Shown piece by piece: positions 56,203 to 64,000 of a stretch of 64,000 nucleotides of DNA; within the stretch, counting starts at the first letter, position 1, and each line of letters begins with the position of its first letter. The translations under genes and the position numbers were made by a program. Source of the stretch: Desulfatibacillum alkenivorans DSM 16219 (lineage in GTDB: Bacteria > Desulfobacterota > Desulfobacteria > Desulfobacterales > Desulfatibacillaceae). The stretch spans positions 1-64,000 of the forward strand of contig NZ_FQZU01000026.1 in NCBI RefSeq assembly GCF_900142135.1, in the 5' to 3' direction. The notes under the pieces were generated by a model. That model saw nothing but the letters and a program-made list of their open reading frames with translations, made no database searches and was not told where the DNA came from.

Positions 56203-56406
56203 GATAATGCGAAGAATAAAAGGCGAAGCGCAACAAAGTTGTTTGAAGAGTTTCCCCATTTGAAAAAGCGGTATTGGGGACGTCATTTCTGGGCGCGGGG
56301 ATACTTTTGCGTAACCGCAGGCCAGTTTACCGATGAGATGATCAAGAATTACCTGGAGCATCATTTTGAACCCAATCCCGATGATAATTTTAAAACAGAA
56401 AGTTAG
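56203..56406 (+). pseudogene. IS200/IS605-family transposase remnant (TnpA C-terminal part)
   Basis: The open frame reads RSATKLFEEFPHLKKRYWG, then RHFWARGYFCVT, DEMIKNYLEHHF and FEPNPDDNFK, the C-terminal third of IS200/IS605 TnpA; the HUH motif region and the start are missing. It is 10 bp after the RHS remnant. Confidence 0.85.
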
Positions 56407-56475
56407 CGACGGGTCTTTGACCCGTATCCGTGCTTTCAGCACTTAAAGAAAATCCTCCGACTTTAGTCGGTGGTT
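56407..56475 (+). mobile_element. IS200/IS605 right end
   Basis: The sequence after the TnpA stop ends in CCGACTTTAGTCGGTGGTTG, a short subterminal hairpin (CCGAC/GTCGG) with a T-rich tail, as at the right end of IS200/IS605 elements. The left end is not visible in the window. Confidence 0.55.
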
Positions 56476-56477
56476 GT

Positions 56478-57911
56478 TTAGTTAATGCCGCAAATGGCTT
56501 TAACGTTTTCCATTTTTTCCAAGAGGTTGTAATTGCGGGCCACTTCCATGCGGTTGGTTTCGGGGGTGCCTCCCGCGCAAATGGCGCTGGCGATGAGGTA
56601 CCCGGACCAACGGGACGCGGTGAGCTCCTGGATCAAATAGAGGATGCGCATCCTGTCTTCGGCGGTCACCAGGGGGGAGGCCTGAAAATACTTATCGATG
56701 AGAGGCCGGATTTCCGGGTTGGAGTATTCCTGCTCCGTGGGCATGGTGGTGACGATGCCTCCCGCGATTTCCTGCAAGGTCCCCAAAAACTGCGCAAACC
56801 GGGTGCGCGTGTGGTAAAGCCCGGCGTTTGCAATGCCGTTATCGGGGATGGGAATGCCGGACTCGTGCATGACGCTTTTTTGGACGGAGGCGATGGCGCA
56901 TCCGTAGCCGATTTCGCTGGCATTGGCCATGTCGGTTATCTTGCTGCGAACATGTCCGGCGCCGGGAACCCCGTTGGCCTGGGCGATCAACGCCGCCGTC
57001 CCGGCCAGAATGTCGATGCGGGCGGAGGTGCAGGTTCCCTTGGCAAAGCGCACATAGGGGGAGAACAGGCCGATGAGCTTTTGGGTGTACTCCCACTCGC
57101 CGCACATGAACACGTTTTCCCAGGGGATGAACACATCATCGAATACGGTGAGCGATTCCGTGAACCCGATCCGGGTGCTCACCGGACACTCGAATTCCTT
57201 GGGAGCGAGGGGGCCGGGCGCTGGCCTGGTTATGAAAGAAATGCCCGGAGCGTCCACCGGTATTGCGAATGACAGGCAATAGTCTGCGTCGTCCTCGCCC
57301 ATGGCCCGGCAGGGCATGGCGAAAAAGTAGTGGGTTATGGGGCCGTTGGATGTATGGGCCTTGGCGCCGCGTACGATGATGCCGTCATCCCGTTTTTCCG
57401 CAACCCGCAGGTAGAGGTCCGGGTCTGGCTGTCTGGAGGGAGGAAGGGAACGGTCCCCTTTGGGATCCATGACGCCCAGGCAATAACGGAGATCCTCTTT
57501 TTGGAGGTGCTCAAAAAAACGGCGGAAATTGGCGTGATAGGTCGTGTTTTTATCCCGGTCGATTTCCCAGGTGACGCCCCACAGGACGGACAGGCCGATG
57601 CCCATGCACATGGAGCAGAAATGCCGCGCGTTGGTGCGTTTCATGGTCTCCACCATGGCCAGCAGCTCCTCGGGAGTCTGACGCAGGTGCGTCCAAAAGC
57701 CCACGGTTTCGTTTGTAATGGGGGAATGAAAGGTAAAATCGTCCTTGGTTTCAGGGTCTGATTGCCAGTCGTAAAATTTTTTCATTTCACGGATGGGGGT
57801 GGCGAAAAAGGGGCTGTCTACCACAGAGGTTATTTTTTCGCCGCCGATATAAACCGTGGGAGACAGTTTTCGAAGGGATTCCACATATTGATCACCGGTT
57901 TTAATTCCCAT
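56478..57911 (-). CDS. HpaB-family flavoprotein, 4-hydroxybutyryl-CoA dehydratase-like
   Basis: This 477-residue member of the 4-hydroxyphenylacetate-3-hydroxylase/4-hydroxybutyryl-CoA dehydratase family binds FAD. The three-domain acyl-CoA-dehydrogenase-like fold is marked by GDQYVESLRKLSPTVYIGGE, ARHFCSMCMGIG, DDGIIVRGAKAHTSNGP and VFDDVFIPWENVFMCGEWEY. Cys99, Cys102 and the Cys in VFMCGE could be cluster ligands. The clostridial dehydratase uses Cys99, Cys103, His292 and Cys299, so the first pair here is spaced by one residue less. A dehydratase or isomerase in 4-hydroxybutyrate or related CoA-thioester metabolism, or an aromatic hydroxylase, is possible. AAAGGA precedes the ATG at 57911; the padR stop lies 5 bp upstream. 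Confidence 0.78.
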   Translation of the reverse strand: MGIKTGDQYVESLRKLSPTVYIGGEKITSVVDSPFFATPIREMKKFYDWQSDPETKDDFTFHSPITNETVGFWTHLRQTPEELLAMVETMKRTNARHFCSMCMGIGLSVLWGVTWEIDRDKNTTYHANFRRFFEHLQKEDLRYCLGVMDPKGDRSLPPSRQPDPDLYLRVAEKRDDGIIVRGAKAHTSNGPITHYFFAMPCRAMGEDDADYCLSFAIPVDAPGISFITRPAPGPLAPKEFECPVSTRIGFTESLTVFDDVFIPWENVFMCGEWEYTQKLIGLFSPYVRFAKGTCTSARIDILAGTAALIAQANGVPGAGHVRSKITDMANASEIGYGCAIASVQKSVMHESGIPIPDNGIANAGLYHTRTRFAQFLGTLQEIAGGIVTTMPTEQEYSNPEIRPLIDKYFQASPLVTAEDRMRILYLIQELTASRWSGYLIASAICAGGTPETNRMEVARNYNLLEKMENVKAICGIN

Positions 57912-57915
57912 GTTG

Positions 57916-58431
57916 TTATTCCTTTCCACGCCGGTCCAGTTCAGCCTGGTACCAGCTAATAAGGGTTTCCAAAAGATGAACGGCTGTTTTGTATGCAAAC
58001 GCGCCATTTTGATCCGCCCGCTCGTTGACGGTGTCCTCCATTTCCTGCAGGGTGGCCACCTGTTCGGAGAGGGACGCGATTTCGTCTTCAAAGGCGGCCT
58101 GGGTCTTGTCGCTATCGAGAAACCTGAAAAACAACGCCCGGGTCAAAAAGGGCAGATGGTAGTCCATGGGCTCGGGAGGGCCGGTAAGTTTTTGCTCCAG
58201 GGCCTTCCGGCCCTCTTCGGTGATGCTGTACATGTTCTTGTTAGGCTTCCCAACCTGGATCACGACCTCTTTCTCCACATGCCCTTTCGCCTCCAGGTTA
58301 CGCAAAACCGGATAAATCTGGTTGAGGCTGACAGCGTAATAAAGCATCATGTTGCCGAAAATCTGGTTGAGTTTGTATCCGGTTTTCGGCCCGGAGCTAA
58401 GATAGCCAAGGGCGAGAAGTTCCACGTCCAT
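57916..58431 (-). CDS. PadR-family transcriptional regulator
   Basis: This 171-residue repressor has a winged helix: LLALGYLSSGPKTGYKLNQIF, then VSLNQIYPVLRNLEAKGHVEKEVV, and a C-terminal dimerisation helix. The PadR family often responds to phenolics or other small aromatics. It stands just 5 bp upstream of the HpaB-type gene, so it likely controls that gene and itself. The promoter region upstream has TTGACA on the minus strand at 58574 flanked by T/A palindromes. Confidence 0.88.
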   Translation of the reverse strand: MDVELLALGYLSSGPKTGYKLNQIFGNMMLYYAVSLNQIYPVLRNLEAKGHVEKEVVIQVGKPNKNMYSITEEGRKALEQKLTGPPEPMDYHLPFLTRALFFRFLDSDKTQAAFEDEIASLSEQVATLQEMEDTVNERADQNGAFAYKTAVHLLETLISWYQAELDRRGKE

Positions 58432-58534
58432 GAAAGTTCCTCCATATCCAGGGGGGGAATCAATTTATTGCGTCGATTTTGATTTTCAGCGGTCGCCGCC
58501 GGGAAAAGGCGGGGTTACTATTTTTCCTCGCCAT

Positions 58535-58593
58535 ATTTTTTAAAAAAATAGTATTGAAAAATATAGTTTGTCAATCAATGTTTTTTTAAAAAA
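58535..58593 (-). promoter_or_regulatory. padR promoter with flanking A/T palindromes
   Basis: On the minus strand TTGACA (58574-58569) precedes a weak -10 region near 58550. Two near-identical palindromes TTTTTTAAAAAAA (58536-58548) and TTTTTTTAAAAAA (58581-58593) bracket it; they are candidates for a self-regulating operator. The gap 58600-58890 has a tandem repeat (58794-58817 and 58823-58846, 24 bases) and no gene. Confidence 0.5.
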
Positions 58594-58897
58594 TAACAAC
58601 GGCGGATAGAAATGGATATTAGCATCAAAGCAGTTCCATCGGTAATTGATATAATTTCTGGTTTTTATGGCGGTTTAGGCAGGATGTACCCACGAACGCC
58701 GGGAACGGCGCATACCCGGCAAAACAGAAAAAGGAGACGAGCATGACCAGTCTAAGAACCAGCCTGATCGGAGCCGAATTGATTCCCGCCCTTAAGACAA
58801 ATCCGGCCAATCGCCTGCCCTCAAGGCAAATCCGGCCAATCGCCTGATTGAGGGGTTCGCCACAGCGGAGGCGGGGCGTTTTTTGGAGATAAAAGGC

Positions 58898-58946
58898 GGA
58901 TCAGCGGGATTGCATCCGACCCTTCTTGAATGCAATCCCGCTTTTG
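58898..58946. terminator. Bidirectional hairpin after the acyl-CoA dehydrogenase gene
   Basis: AGCGGGATTGCAT pairs with ATGCAATCCCGCT around a ~16-base loop, followed on the plus strand by TTTG. It is just beyond the minus-strand stop at 58968. Confidence 0.6.
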
Positions 58947-58967
58947 GATCGCGGCGCTGCAAGCCTT

Positions 58968-60776
58968 CTAATCGTAAAAATACTCCGTCTGCATATCTAC
59001 GCATAAGCGGGCCTTTTCCATAAGGCGTTCGGCCAGGCCCTTGATCTTGGAGAGTTCATAATGAAAGTAATATTGCATGGTAAAAATCTTGCCGGTATAG
59101 AAATCGGCCTCCTTTTTTGAAGGCCCTTTTTCCAGCCTGGTTTGGGCGGCGATTCCCTGCAGAAGCCATTGCCAGCCCACTGCGATGCGCCCGAAATACT
59201 CCAGGTACAAGCTGGCGTCGGCCAGGAACACCTCCGGCCCGTCTTCCTGGGCCACGTCAAGCAGATGCATGGTAACCTGCTGCAATTGGTGCATGGCCTC
59301 GTCCAACCGGACGGCGTAGGGCTCCAGGCCCTTTACACCTTTGGCCTCGTCGATGGTTTTTTGGACTTCCTGGTTGTATAACATGGACGCCATGCCGTTT
59401 TTCATGAGCACTTTGCGGCCTAAAAGGTCCATGGCCTGAATGCCCGTAGCCCCTTCATGAATGGGATGAATCCTGATATCCCGGTAATACTGCTCCAGGG
59501 GAAAATCGTCGCAATACCCGTATCCGCCAAAGCATTGCAGGCCGTTGCTCACGGAAAGGACTCCCATTTCCGAGGGAAAGCTCTTGGCTATGGGGGTTAA
59601 AATTTCCAGCAGCAGATGATATTTTTCCTTGTCTTCTTCATTTTTCGCAACCAGCGCCAGATCGTAATACATGCCGCACTGGGTCAGCAGGGAGAGGGAG
59701 CCCTCCACAATGGCCCTTTGGAGTAGGAGCATTCTTTTCACGTCGGCATGATTGATGATGGGCGTCTGGGGCTGCGTGGGGTCCTTTTCCGTAATCTTCC
59801 GCCCTTGGGGTCGGTCCCTGGCGTATTCCAGGGAAGCGTAATAGGCCGCCGTGGCGATGCCTGCGGCGCCCAAGCCCACTTCGATCCGGGCTTCGTTCAT
59901 CATCTGGAACATGCATTTCAGCCCTTTATGAGGCTCTCCTATCAGGTAACCGCGGCAGTCGTTTTGCTCTCCGATGCTCAGTTCGGTAAGGGGCATTCCT
60001 TTATAGCCCAGCTTGTGGTAAACGCTTGAGCAGACAATATCGTTGAAAACAAGCGATCCGTCCGCTTCCACCCGTTTTTTCGGAACCACAAAAAGGGATA
60101 TTCCTTTGGTCCCGGCCGGCGCTCCGTCAATCCTCGCCAGCATGAGATGGACGATGTTGTCCAGGGCGTTGTGATCCCCGCCTGAGATGAATATTTTGTG
60201 TCCCCGGATTTTATAATACCCCTCGTCCGTGGGATAGGCGGTGGTGGTTATGTCCGAGAGGGAACTGCCGGCCTGGGGTTCGGTCAGAGCCATGGTTCCC
60301 TGCCATTCTCCTTGAATCAGTTTGCCCAGATAGGTTTCCTGCAACGCCTTATCCCCAAAGGAAATAATCAAATGAGCGGCGCCCGTGTTGGCGTCGGAAT
60401 ACACGCTGGCGGAATAGTTGGCGGCTGCGAAGATGAACCGGGACATATTGGTGAGCGTCAGGGGAAATTGGTCCCCTCCGTACTCCAGGGGAAAGTTGGA
60501 TGCAATCCAACCCCCCTCGCCGCACTCCTTCATGATTTCTTTTACCTTGGGGTGAACCTTCACCTCGCCGCCCGCCAGCTCCGGAGGAGTGACGTCCATT
60601 TCCTCCAATATGGGCCGCATAAGGTTTTTGGCCAATTGGACGGCGGAGGAGATGACCATGTCGAATACCTTATGGTTGTGCTCTTGGTAGTAGTCGAACC
60701 GGGTCAGTTCATCCACGTTAAAGACGTCGTACAATAAAAAGTCAATATTCCTTTTGCTTACGAATTTACTCGCCAT
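58968..60776 (-). CDS. Acyl-CoA dehydrogenase, large (~600 aa) type
   Basis: This FAD enzyme introduces the first double bond of an acyl-CoA. The 602-residue length and the C-terminal extra helical domain match the FadE5/DmdC-type enzymes. Signature stretches: GTMALTEPQAGSSLSDITT, YKIRGHKIFISGGDH, LGYKGMPLTELSIGEQNDCRGYLIGEP, ARIEVGLGAAGIATAAYYASLEYARDR, and HEGATGIQAMDLLGRK carrying the catalytic Glu. It lies ~20 bp after the first enoyl-CoA hydratase gene on the minus strand. The acyl substrate cannot be deduced. Confidence 0.92.
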   Translation of the reverse strand: MASKFVSKRNIDFLLYDVFNVDELTRFDYYQEHNHKVFDMVISSAVQLAKNLMRPILEEMDVTPPELAGGEVKVHPKVKEIMKECGEGGWIASNFPLEYGGDQFPLTLTNMSRFIFAAANYSASVYSDANTGAAHLIISFGDKALQETYLGKLIQGEWQGTMALTEPQAGSSLSDITTTAYPTDEGYYKIRGHKIFISGGDHNALDNIVHLMLARIDGAPAGTKGISLFVVPKKRVEADGSLVFNDIVCSSVYHKLGYKGMPLTELSIGEQNDCRGYLIGEPHKGLKCMFQMMNEARIEVGLGAAGIATAAYYASLEYARDRPQGRKITEKDPTQPQTPIINHADVKRMLLLQRAIVEGSLSLLTQCGMYYDLALVAKNEEDKEKYHLLLEILTPIAKSFPSEMGVLSVSNGLQCFGGYGYCDDFPLEQYYRDIRIHPIHEGATGIQAMDLLGRKVLMKNGMASMLYNQEVQKTIDEAKGVKGLEPYAVRLDEAMHQLQQVTMHLLDVAQEDGPEVFLADASLYLEYFGRIAVGWQWLLQGIAAQTRLEKGPSKKEADFYTGKIFTMQYYFHYELSKIKGLAERLMEKARLCVDMQTEYFYD

Positions 60777-60797
60777 TTTTCCCTCTCGAAAAATTGA

Positions 60798-61550
60798 TTA
60801 TGCGCCCAGCTTCATGGACGCGATAAGAAACGACTGGTTCCGGTTTTCCACATGAAGGGCCTGCTCCAAGGAGCCCGCGTTCAGGTTCTGATTGATGGCC
60901 TCCTTGGTCATTTTTAGCCCCAGGGGATTTTTCGACGCCATCTTTCCGGCAATTTCACAGGCCGTATCAAGAAGGTTCTCCTTTTCGACAATCCGGCTGG
61001 CGAAACCCAGTTGGATCGCTTCCTCTGCGGACATAAAATCGCCGGTCAGCAGAAACTCGTTGGCGCGTCCCGAGCCGATCAGCCTGGGTAGGAAATAGCT
61101 GCTGGCCAGATCGGCGCCGCCCAACCCGATATTAATATACGCCGCATTAAAGCGGGCCTGGGGGGTGATGATGCGCACGTCCGAAGCCAGGGCGAAGCTG
61201 AACCCGGCCCCGGAGGCGGCCCCGTGAACCGCCGCAATAATCGGCTGGGGGATGCGCCGCATTTTGTAAAACAATCTGGAGGCCAGGGATTGGTGCTTGT
61301 ATATCAGGGCAGGAGTGGCCTCAAAGAGCTGGGCCGCGGACTCCTTCATGTCCATGCCGGAGCAAAAGCCTTTCTCGCCGGCCCCCGTGAGGATCAAAAC
61401 CCGAATGCTCTCATTGGCTTCCAGGAAGTCGAACAAGGCGTGCAATTCCTCGATCATTTTTTGGTTTAAGGCGTTGACGGTCTTGGGCCTGTTCAGGGTC
61501 AAAAGGCCCATGTTGTCCTTTTCTTCAAAAAGCAAGGTTTCAAATTCCAT
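60798..61550 (-). CDS. Enoyl-CoA hydratase/isomerase family protein 1
   Basis: This 250-residue crotonase-fold protein has the oxyanion-hole segments GFCSGMDMKE and AAVHGAASGAGFSFALASDVRI, and the catalytic segment AYINIGLGGADLASSYFLPRLIG. The usual first catalytic Glu of hydratases is not obvious, so the reaction (hydration or isomerisation) is uncertain. It is between the second hydratase gene (61607) and the acyl-CoA dehydrogenase gene. Confidence 0.88.
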   Translation of the reverse strand: MEFETLLFEEKDNMGLLTLNRPKTVNALNQKMIEELHALFDFLEANESIRVLILTGAGEKGFCSGMDMKESAAQLFEATPALIYKHQSLASRLFYKMRRIPQPIIAAVHGAASGAGFSFALASDVRIITPQARFNAAYINIGLGGADLASSYFLPRLIGSGRANEFLLTGDFMSAEEAIQLGFASRIVEKENLLDTACEIAGKMASKNPLGLKMTKEAINQNLNAGSLEQALHVENRNQSFLIASMKLGA

Positions 61551-61606
61551 GGAATTCCTTTCTGTAGCTATATTGAAAATGAGAAATGTGCGTTCATCCT
61601 TAGGCC

Positions 61607-62356
61607 TCAGCCTTTCGCAAAGCCCTGAATGCGGTCCTGCGCGTCGCCGGACGATTGATCGGCGGAGTACTCCCGCTCCAGGCTTTCTTTCATGCTGTCC
61701 ATTTTATTTAGGTAGTATAGCCGTTTGTGAGCGGCGTTGGCTTCCTTGCTGTTGGCCATGATTTTGCCGGCCAGGTCCAAAACCGCACTTTTCAATTCCG
61801 AGGCCGGAACAGCCATGTTCACCAGCCCGATTCCTTCGGCTTCCTTGCCCGTGACCATCTCCCCGGTGTAGGTCATTTCCCGGGCCTTCAGCTCCCCGAC
61901 CCTTTGGGGCAGGCGCACGCTCATGCCCCACATGCACCGCAGCCCCCACTTGGTGTGGGTGTCGGCAAACCTGGCGTCCTCGCTGGCCGCCAAAAGGTCG
62001 CAGGCCAGGGCGATCTCCAAGCCGCCGGTCAGGCAGAATCCGTTGATCATGCCGATCACGACGACAGGCGCCGTCTCCATGACGGATTGCAGACGGCGGG
62101 CCGGTCCATGCAGCCTGGCCTCGATATCCGCCTCCCCAAGGCTCGACGCAGCCTTGAGATCCACTCCTGAACAAAAGGCCCGTCCTGCGCCGGTAATGAT
62201 AATTACGCCTGTTGCGGGATTCTGGGCCGCCGCCTCCACGGCATCCGCCATTTCGCACAGCACTTCCGGCGTAAGGGAGTTCAAGGCCTCCGGCCGGTTG
62301 ATTGTTATTGTCACGATGCCGTTTTCGGCCTCATACAAAATGGTTTGGTAATCCAT
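61607..62356 (-). CDS. Enoyl-CoA hydratase/isomerase family protein 2
   Basis: This 249-residue crotonase-fold protein starts at ATG 62356 with GAGGGTGG upstream; the longer open frame is spurious. It has AFCSGVDLKAA, MINGFCLTGGLEIALACDLLAAS and ADTHTKWGLRCMWGMSVRLPQRVG. It is the promoter-proximal gene of the minus-strand hydratase-hydratase-dehydrogenase group that faces the sigma-54 activator gene. Confidence 0.9.
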   Translation of the reverse strand: MDYQTILYEAENGIVTITINRPEALNSLTPEVLCEMADAVEAAAQNPATGVIIITGAGRAFCSGVDLKAASSLGEADIEARLHGPARRLQSVMETAPVVVIGMINGFCLTGGLEIALACDLLAASEDARFADTHTKWGLRCMWGMSVRLPQRVGELKAREMTYTGEMVTGKEAEGIGLVNMAVPASELKSAVLDLAGKIMANSKEANAAHKRLYYLNKMDSMKESLEREYSADQSSGDAQDRIQGFAKG

Positions 62357-62544
62357 GTTTCCACCCTCGATTTCCGGTTTTGCGTCTGCGCAGCCGCCCT
62401 CAATTACGGGCGGTGAAAAAAAGATATGGTCAGACTGTTGTATTTCAAAACGCCTCTGCGGCCTCCATTCTTGAAGCAAATGGGGCGCCAAGATGAATAT
62501 GGATAGCATTTCAATAGGTTATCAAAAGGCCTTTCGTTAAAGCA

Positions 62545-62604
62545 TCTTATTTGATATTTTAAATTGCATATAAGATAGAACTAAAGATAAAGTGTCTTAT
62601 AAGA
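62545..62604. promoter_or_regulatory. Divergent intergenic operator-like repeats
   Basis: TCTTAT (62545-62550) and ATAAGA (62570-62575) form an inverted pair and TCTTATAAGA (62595-62604) is a perfect 10-base palindrome. All are in the 274-bp gap between the divergent hydratase and sigma-54-activator genes. They may be sites for the local regulator. Confidence 0.4.
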
Positions 62605-62630
62605 TAATTACCAAGACAAGCCGAGGCGCC

Positions 62631-64000
62631 ATGCACATGGATGAAAACAAATTCTTTCGCGAAGCCACCCTGCGCATCTGCGGTTCCATTGAAATTGAAA
62701 AAGCCTTGTTTGACTGCCTGGATTATTTGAAAAACTTCATCCCGGCGGAGAGCGTCTACCTCCATTTCATTGATTTAAGGGAAAAAACGGGCGTTGTCTA
62801 CGCCATGGCGGATGGCGGCGGAGGGCGGCAGTTGAATATCCGGTTCGACTACCCCGCCCCGGTCTGGCGGCTCATCGGAGACGGCTCCGACCTGCCGGAG
62901 GAAGTGCTTCTGGATCGGGCGGATAAGAGTACGCTGGGAAAGCACATGCTTAAAATTGCAGGCCTTTCCGGCATACGCTCCCTGATGATGATGCGCCTGA
63001 GCCTGGACAGCAAGGAGGTGGGGGTTATCGCCTTTGAAGCCAGGGGGGAGAGCCGGTTCAGCCGGGAGCACCTTCACAGGCTCCGATTATTGCAATCGCC
63101 CTTCGCCGTGGCCATCTCCAACAGCCGCAGATATATTGAATTGCTGGAGCTGAAAAACCTCCTGGCGGATGACAACAAATACCTTCAGCAGGAGCTTCTT
63201 TCCCAAAAAAGCGATGAGATTATCGGCGCGGACTTCGGCCTCAAGCACGTGATGCAGCAAGTGAACAAGGTGGCGCCCCTTTCCAGCCCCGTCCTTCTGA
63301 TGGGGGAGACGGGCGTGGGCAAGGAGGTGATCGCCAACGCCATTCACAAGTACTCTTCCAGGCGGAACGAGCCGTTCATCAAGGTGAACTGCGGCGCCAT
63401 TTCAGAGACCCTCATCGACAGCGAGCTTTTCGGCCATGTAAGAGGCGCGTTTACGGGCGCCTTTGAAAACAAACGGGGCCGCTTTGAAAGGGCGCACCGG
63501 GGAAGCATTTTCCTGGACGAAATCGGCGAACTCCCCAAGGCGGCCCAGCTTCGGCTTTTGCGCGTCTTGCAGGAAATGGAGTTTGAACCGGTGGGAAGCG
63601 CCAAGACCATCAAGGTGGACGCCCGGGTTATCGCCGCCACCAACCGGAACCTGGAGGACATGGCGGCGGAGGGCTTGTTCCGAAAGGATCTTTATTTCAG
63701 GCTGAAGGTGTTTCCCATCTACATTCCTCCCCTTAGGGAGCGGGCTTGCGACATTCCCGCGCTTACCCAGTATTTTATGCACAAAAAGTATCGGGAAATG
63801 GGCTTTGCCGAGTATCCCTCTTTAGCCCCGGGGGCCGTTAAAAGGCTCGAGGCTTATGAATGGCCGGGCAACGTGCGCGAGTTGGAAAACGCGGTGGAAA
63901 GAGCCATGATCGTCAGCGGCGGCAAGACGCTTCATTTCGACGATTCCGGATTTGAAAAGCCAAGGAGCGTTTGGGAGGAGGCGCCCCGTGACGCCGAGGG
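62631..64000 (+). CDS. GAF-domain sigma-54-dependent transcriptional activator (3' partial)
   Basis: This bacterial enhancer-binding protein runs off the window, with ~456 residues seen. Residues ~1-170 form a GAF-like sensor (IEIEKALFDCLDYLKNFIP, FSREHLHRLRLLQSPFAVAISNSRRY). The AAA+ domain starts near 195: Walker A GETGVGKE (~224), the sigma-54 loop GAFTGAF (~271), Walker B GSIFLDEIGELPKAAQLRLLRVLQE and the sensor/Arg-finger segment FRKDLYFRLKVFPIYIPPLRER. The Fis-type HTH is outside the window. There is no receiver domain, so it senses a small ligand or signal directly. It is divergent from the fatty acid genes and is their likely activator. Confidence 0.93.
   Translation, partial: MHMDENKFFREATLRICGSIEIEKALFDCLDYLKNFIPAESVYLHFIDLREKTGVVYAMADGGGGRQLNIRFDYPAPVWRLIGDGSDLPEEVLLDRADKSTLGKHMLKIAGLSGIRSLMMMRLSLDSKEVGVIAFEARGESRFSREHLHRLRLLQSPFAVAISNSRRYIELLELKNLLADDNKYLQQELLSQKSDEIIGADFGLKHVMQQVNKVAPLSSPVLLMGETGVGKEVIANAIHKYSSRRNEPFIKVNCGAISETLIDSELFGHVRGAFTGAFENKRGRFERAHRGSIFLDEIGELPKAAQLRLLRVLQEMEFEPVGSAKTIKVDARVIAATNRNLEDMAAEGLFRKDLYFRLKVFPIYIPPLRERACDIPALTQYFMHKKYREMGFAEYPSLAPGAVKRLEAYEWPGNVRELENAVERAMIVSGGKTLHFDDSGFEKPRSVWEEAPRDAE

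Noticed and set aside
45529-56475. A direct repeat of the tRNA-Cys 3' end marking the far border of the island
   Set aside because: I searched by eye for the T-arm and acceptor sequence of tRNA-Cys elsewhere and did not find a copy in the window.

Overview
The window reads as one chromosomal segment of a GC-rich, strictly anaerobic proteobacterium. The most likely source is a sulfate-reducing or syntrophic member of the Desulfobacterota (Desulfobacteraceae/Desulfatibacillum-like). That is an inference from gene content: LL-diaminopimelate aminotransferase instead of the succinylase route, hypAB next to a multi-cluster Fe-S protein, a BirA-linked ECF biotin transporter, QueH, and a beta-oxidation block under a sigma-54 activator. 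No rRNA or species-diagnostic gene is present.

Layout. 1-4110: the 3' part of a giant repetitive beta-structured surface or secreted protein. 4.5-7.5 kb: a HEAT-like protein, a cyclic-nucleotide-binding protein and a small Cys-rich protein, with hairpin-rich gaps. 7.9-11.0 kb: birA-bioY-bioM-bioN (biotin sensing and uptake), with an inverted repeat overlapping the promoter that looks like a BirA box. 11.1-14.0 kb: trkA-trkH potassium uptake. 14.2-15.9 kb: a REP-associated transposase and an Mrr-type nuclease, both on the minus strand. 16.1-20.9 kb (minus): Fe-S protein, hypB, hypA, a tRNA-dihydrouridine synthase and ilvE. 21.1-22.3 kb: ndk-trmJ. 22.5-26.2 kb (minus): maf-yggS-queH and an M48 peptidase with TPRs. 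26.3-30.7 kb: cstA, a diadenylate cyclase fused to a YbbR region, a Rho-N-like small protein and a HAD nucleotidase. 30.7-39.3 kb: xerC-hslV-hslU-argB-argD-argF-argG-argH, nearly gapless. 39.3-45.2 kb: a lipoprotein, lysA-dapF-dapL, folK, a YHS/TRASH protein, transaldolase and pgsA.

45.3-56.5 kb is an accessory island. It starts with tRNA-Gly and tRNA-Cys, followed by a 5'-truncated tyrosine integrase. Next comes a 40-repeat CRISPR array whose degenerate last repeat abuts the integrase, then leader, cas2 and cas1. Only about the last 45 codons of a cas4 follow before the sequence switches to a 5'-truncated RHS/YD-repeat gene on the other strand. No interference gene is in the window. The RHS protein ends in an AT-rich tip carrying HxxxDxxxH, the zinc-phospholipase C/S1-P1 signature, and overlaps a small membrane-protein gene that is a good immunity candidate. 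Behind it lie a duplicated ~160-bp repeat, palindromic repeats, an RHS remnant and an IS200/IS605 transposase remnant.

56.5-64.0 kb holds a PadR-regulated flavin-dependent HpaB/4-hydroxybutyryl-CoA dehydratase-family enzyme, then acyl-CoA dehydrogenase and two enoyl-CoA hydratase genes. These are divergent from a sigma-54 activator that runs off the window end. The most interesting material is the disrupted CRISPR adaptation module with its RHS junction, the RHS toxin/immunity pair, the diadenylate cyclase-YbbR fusion, and a transposase carrying a REP-like palindrome inside its own coding region.
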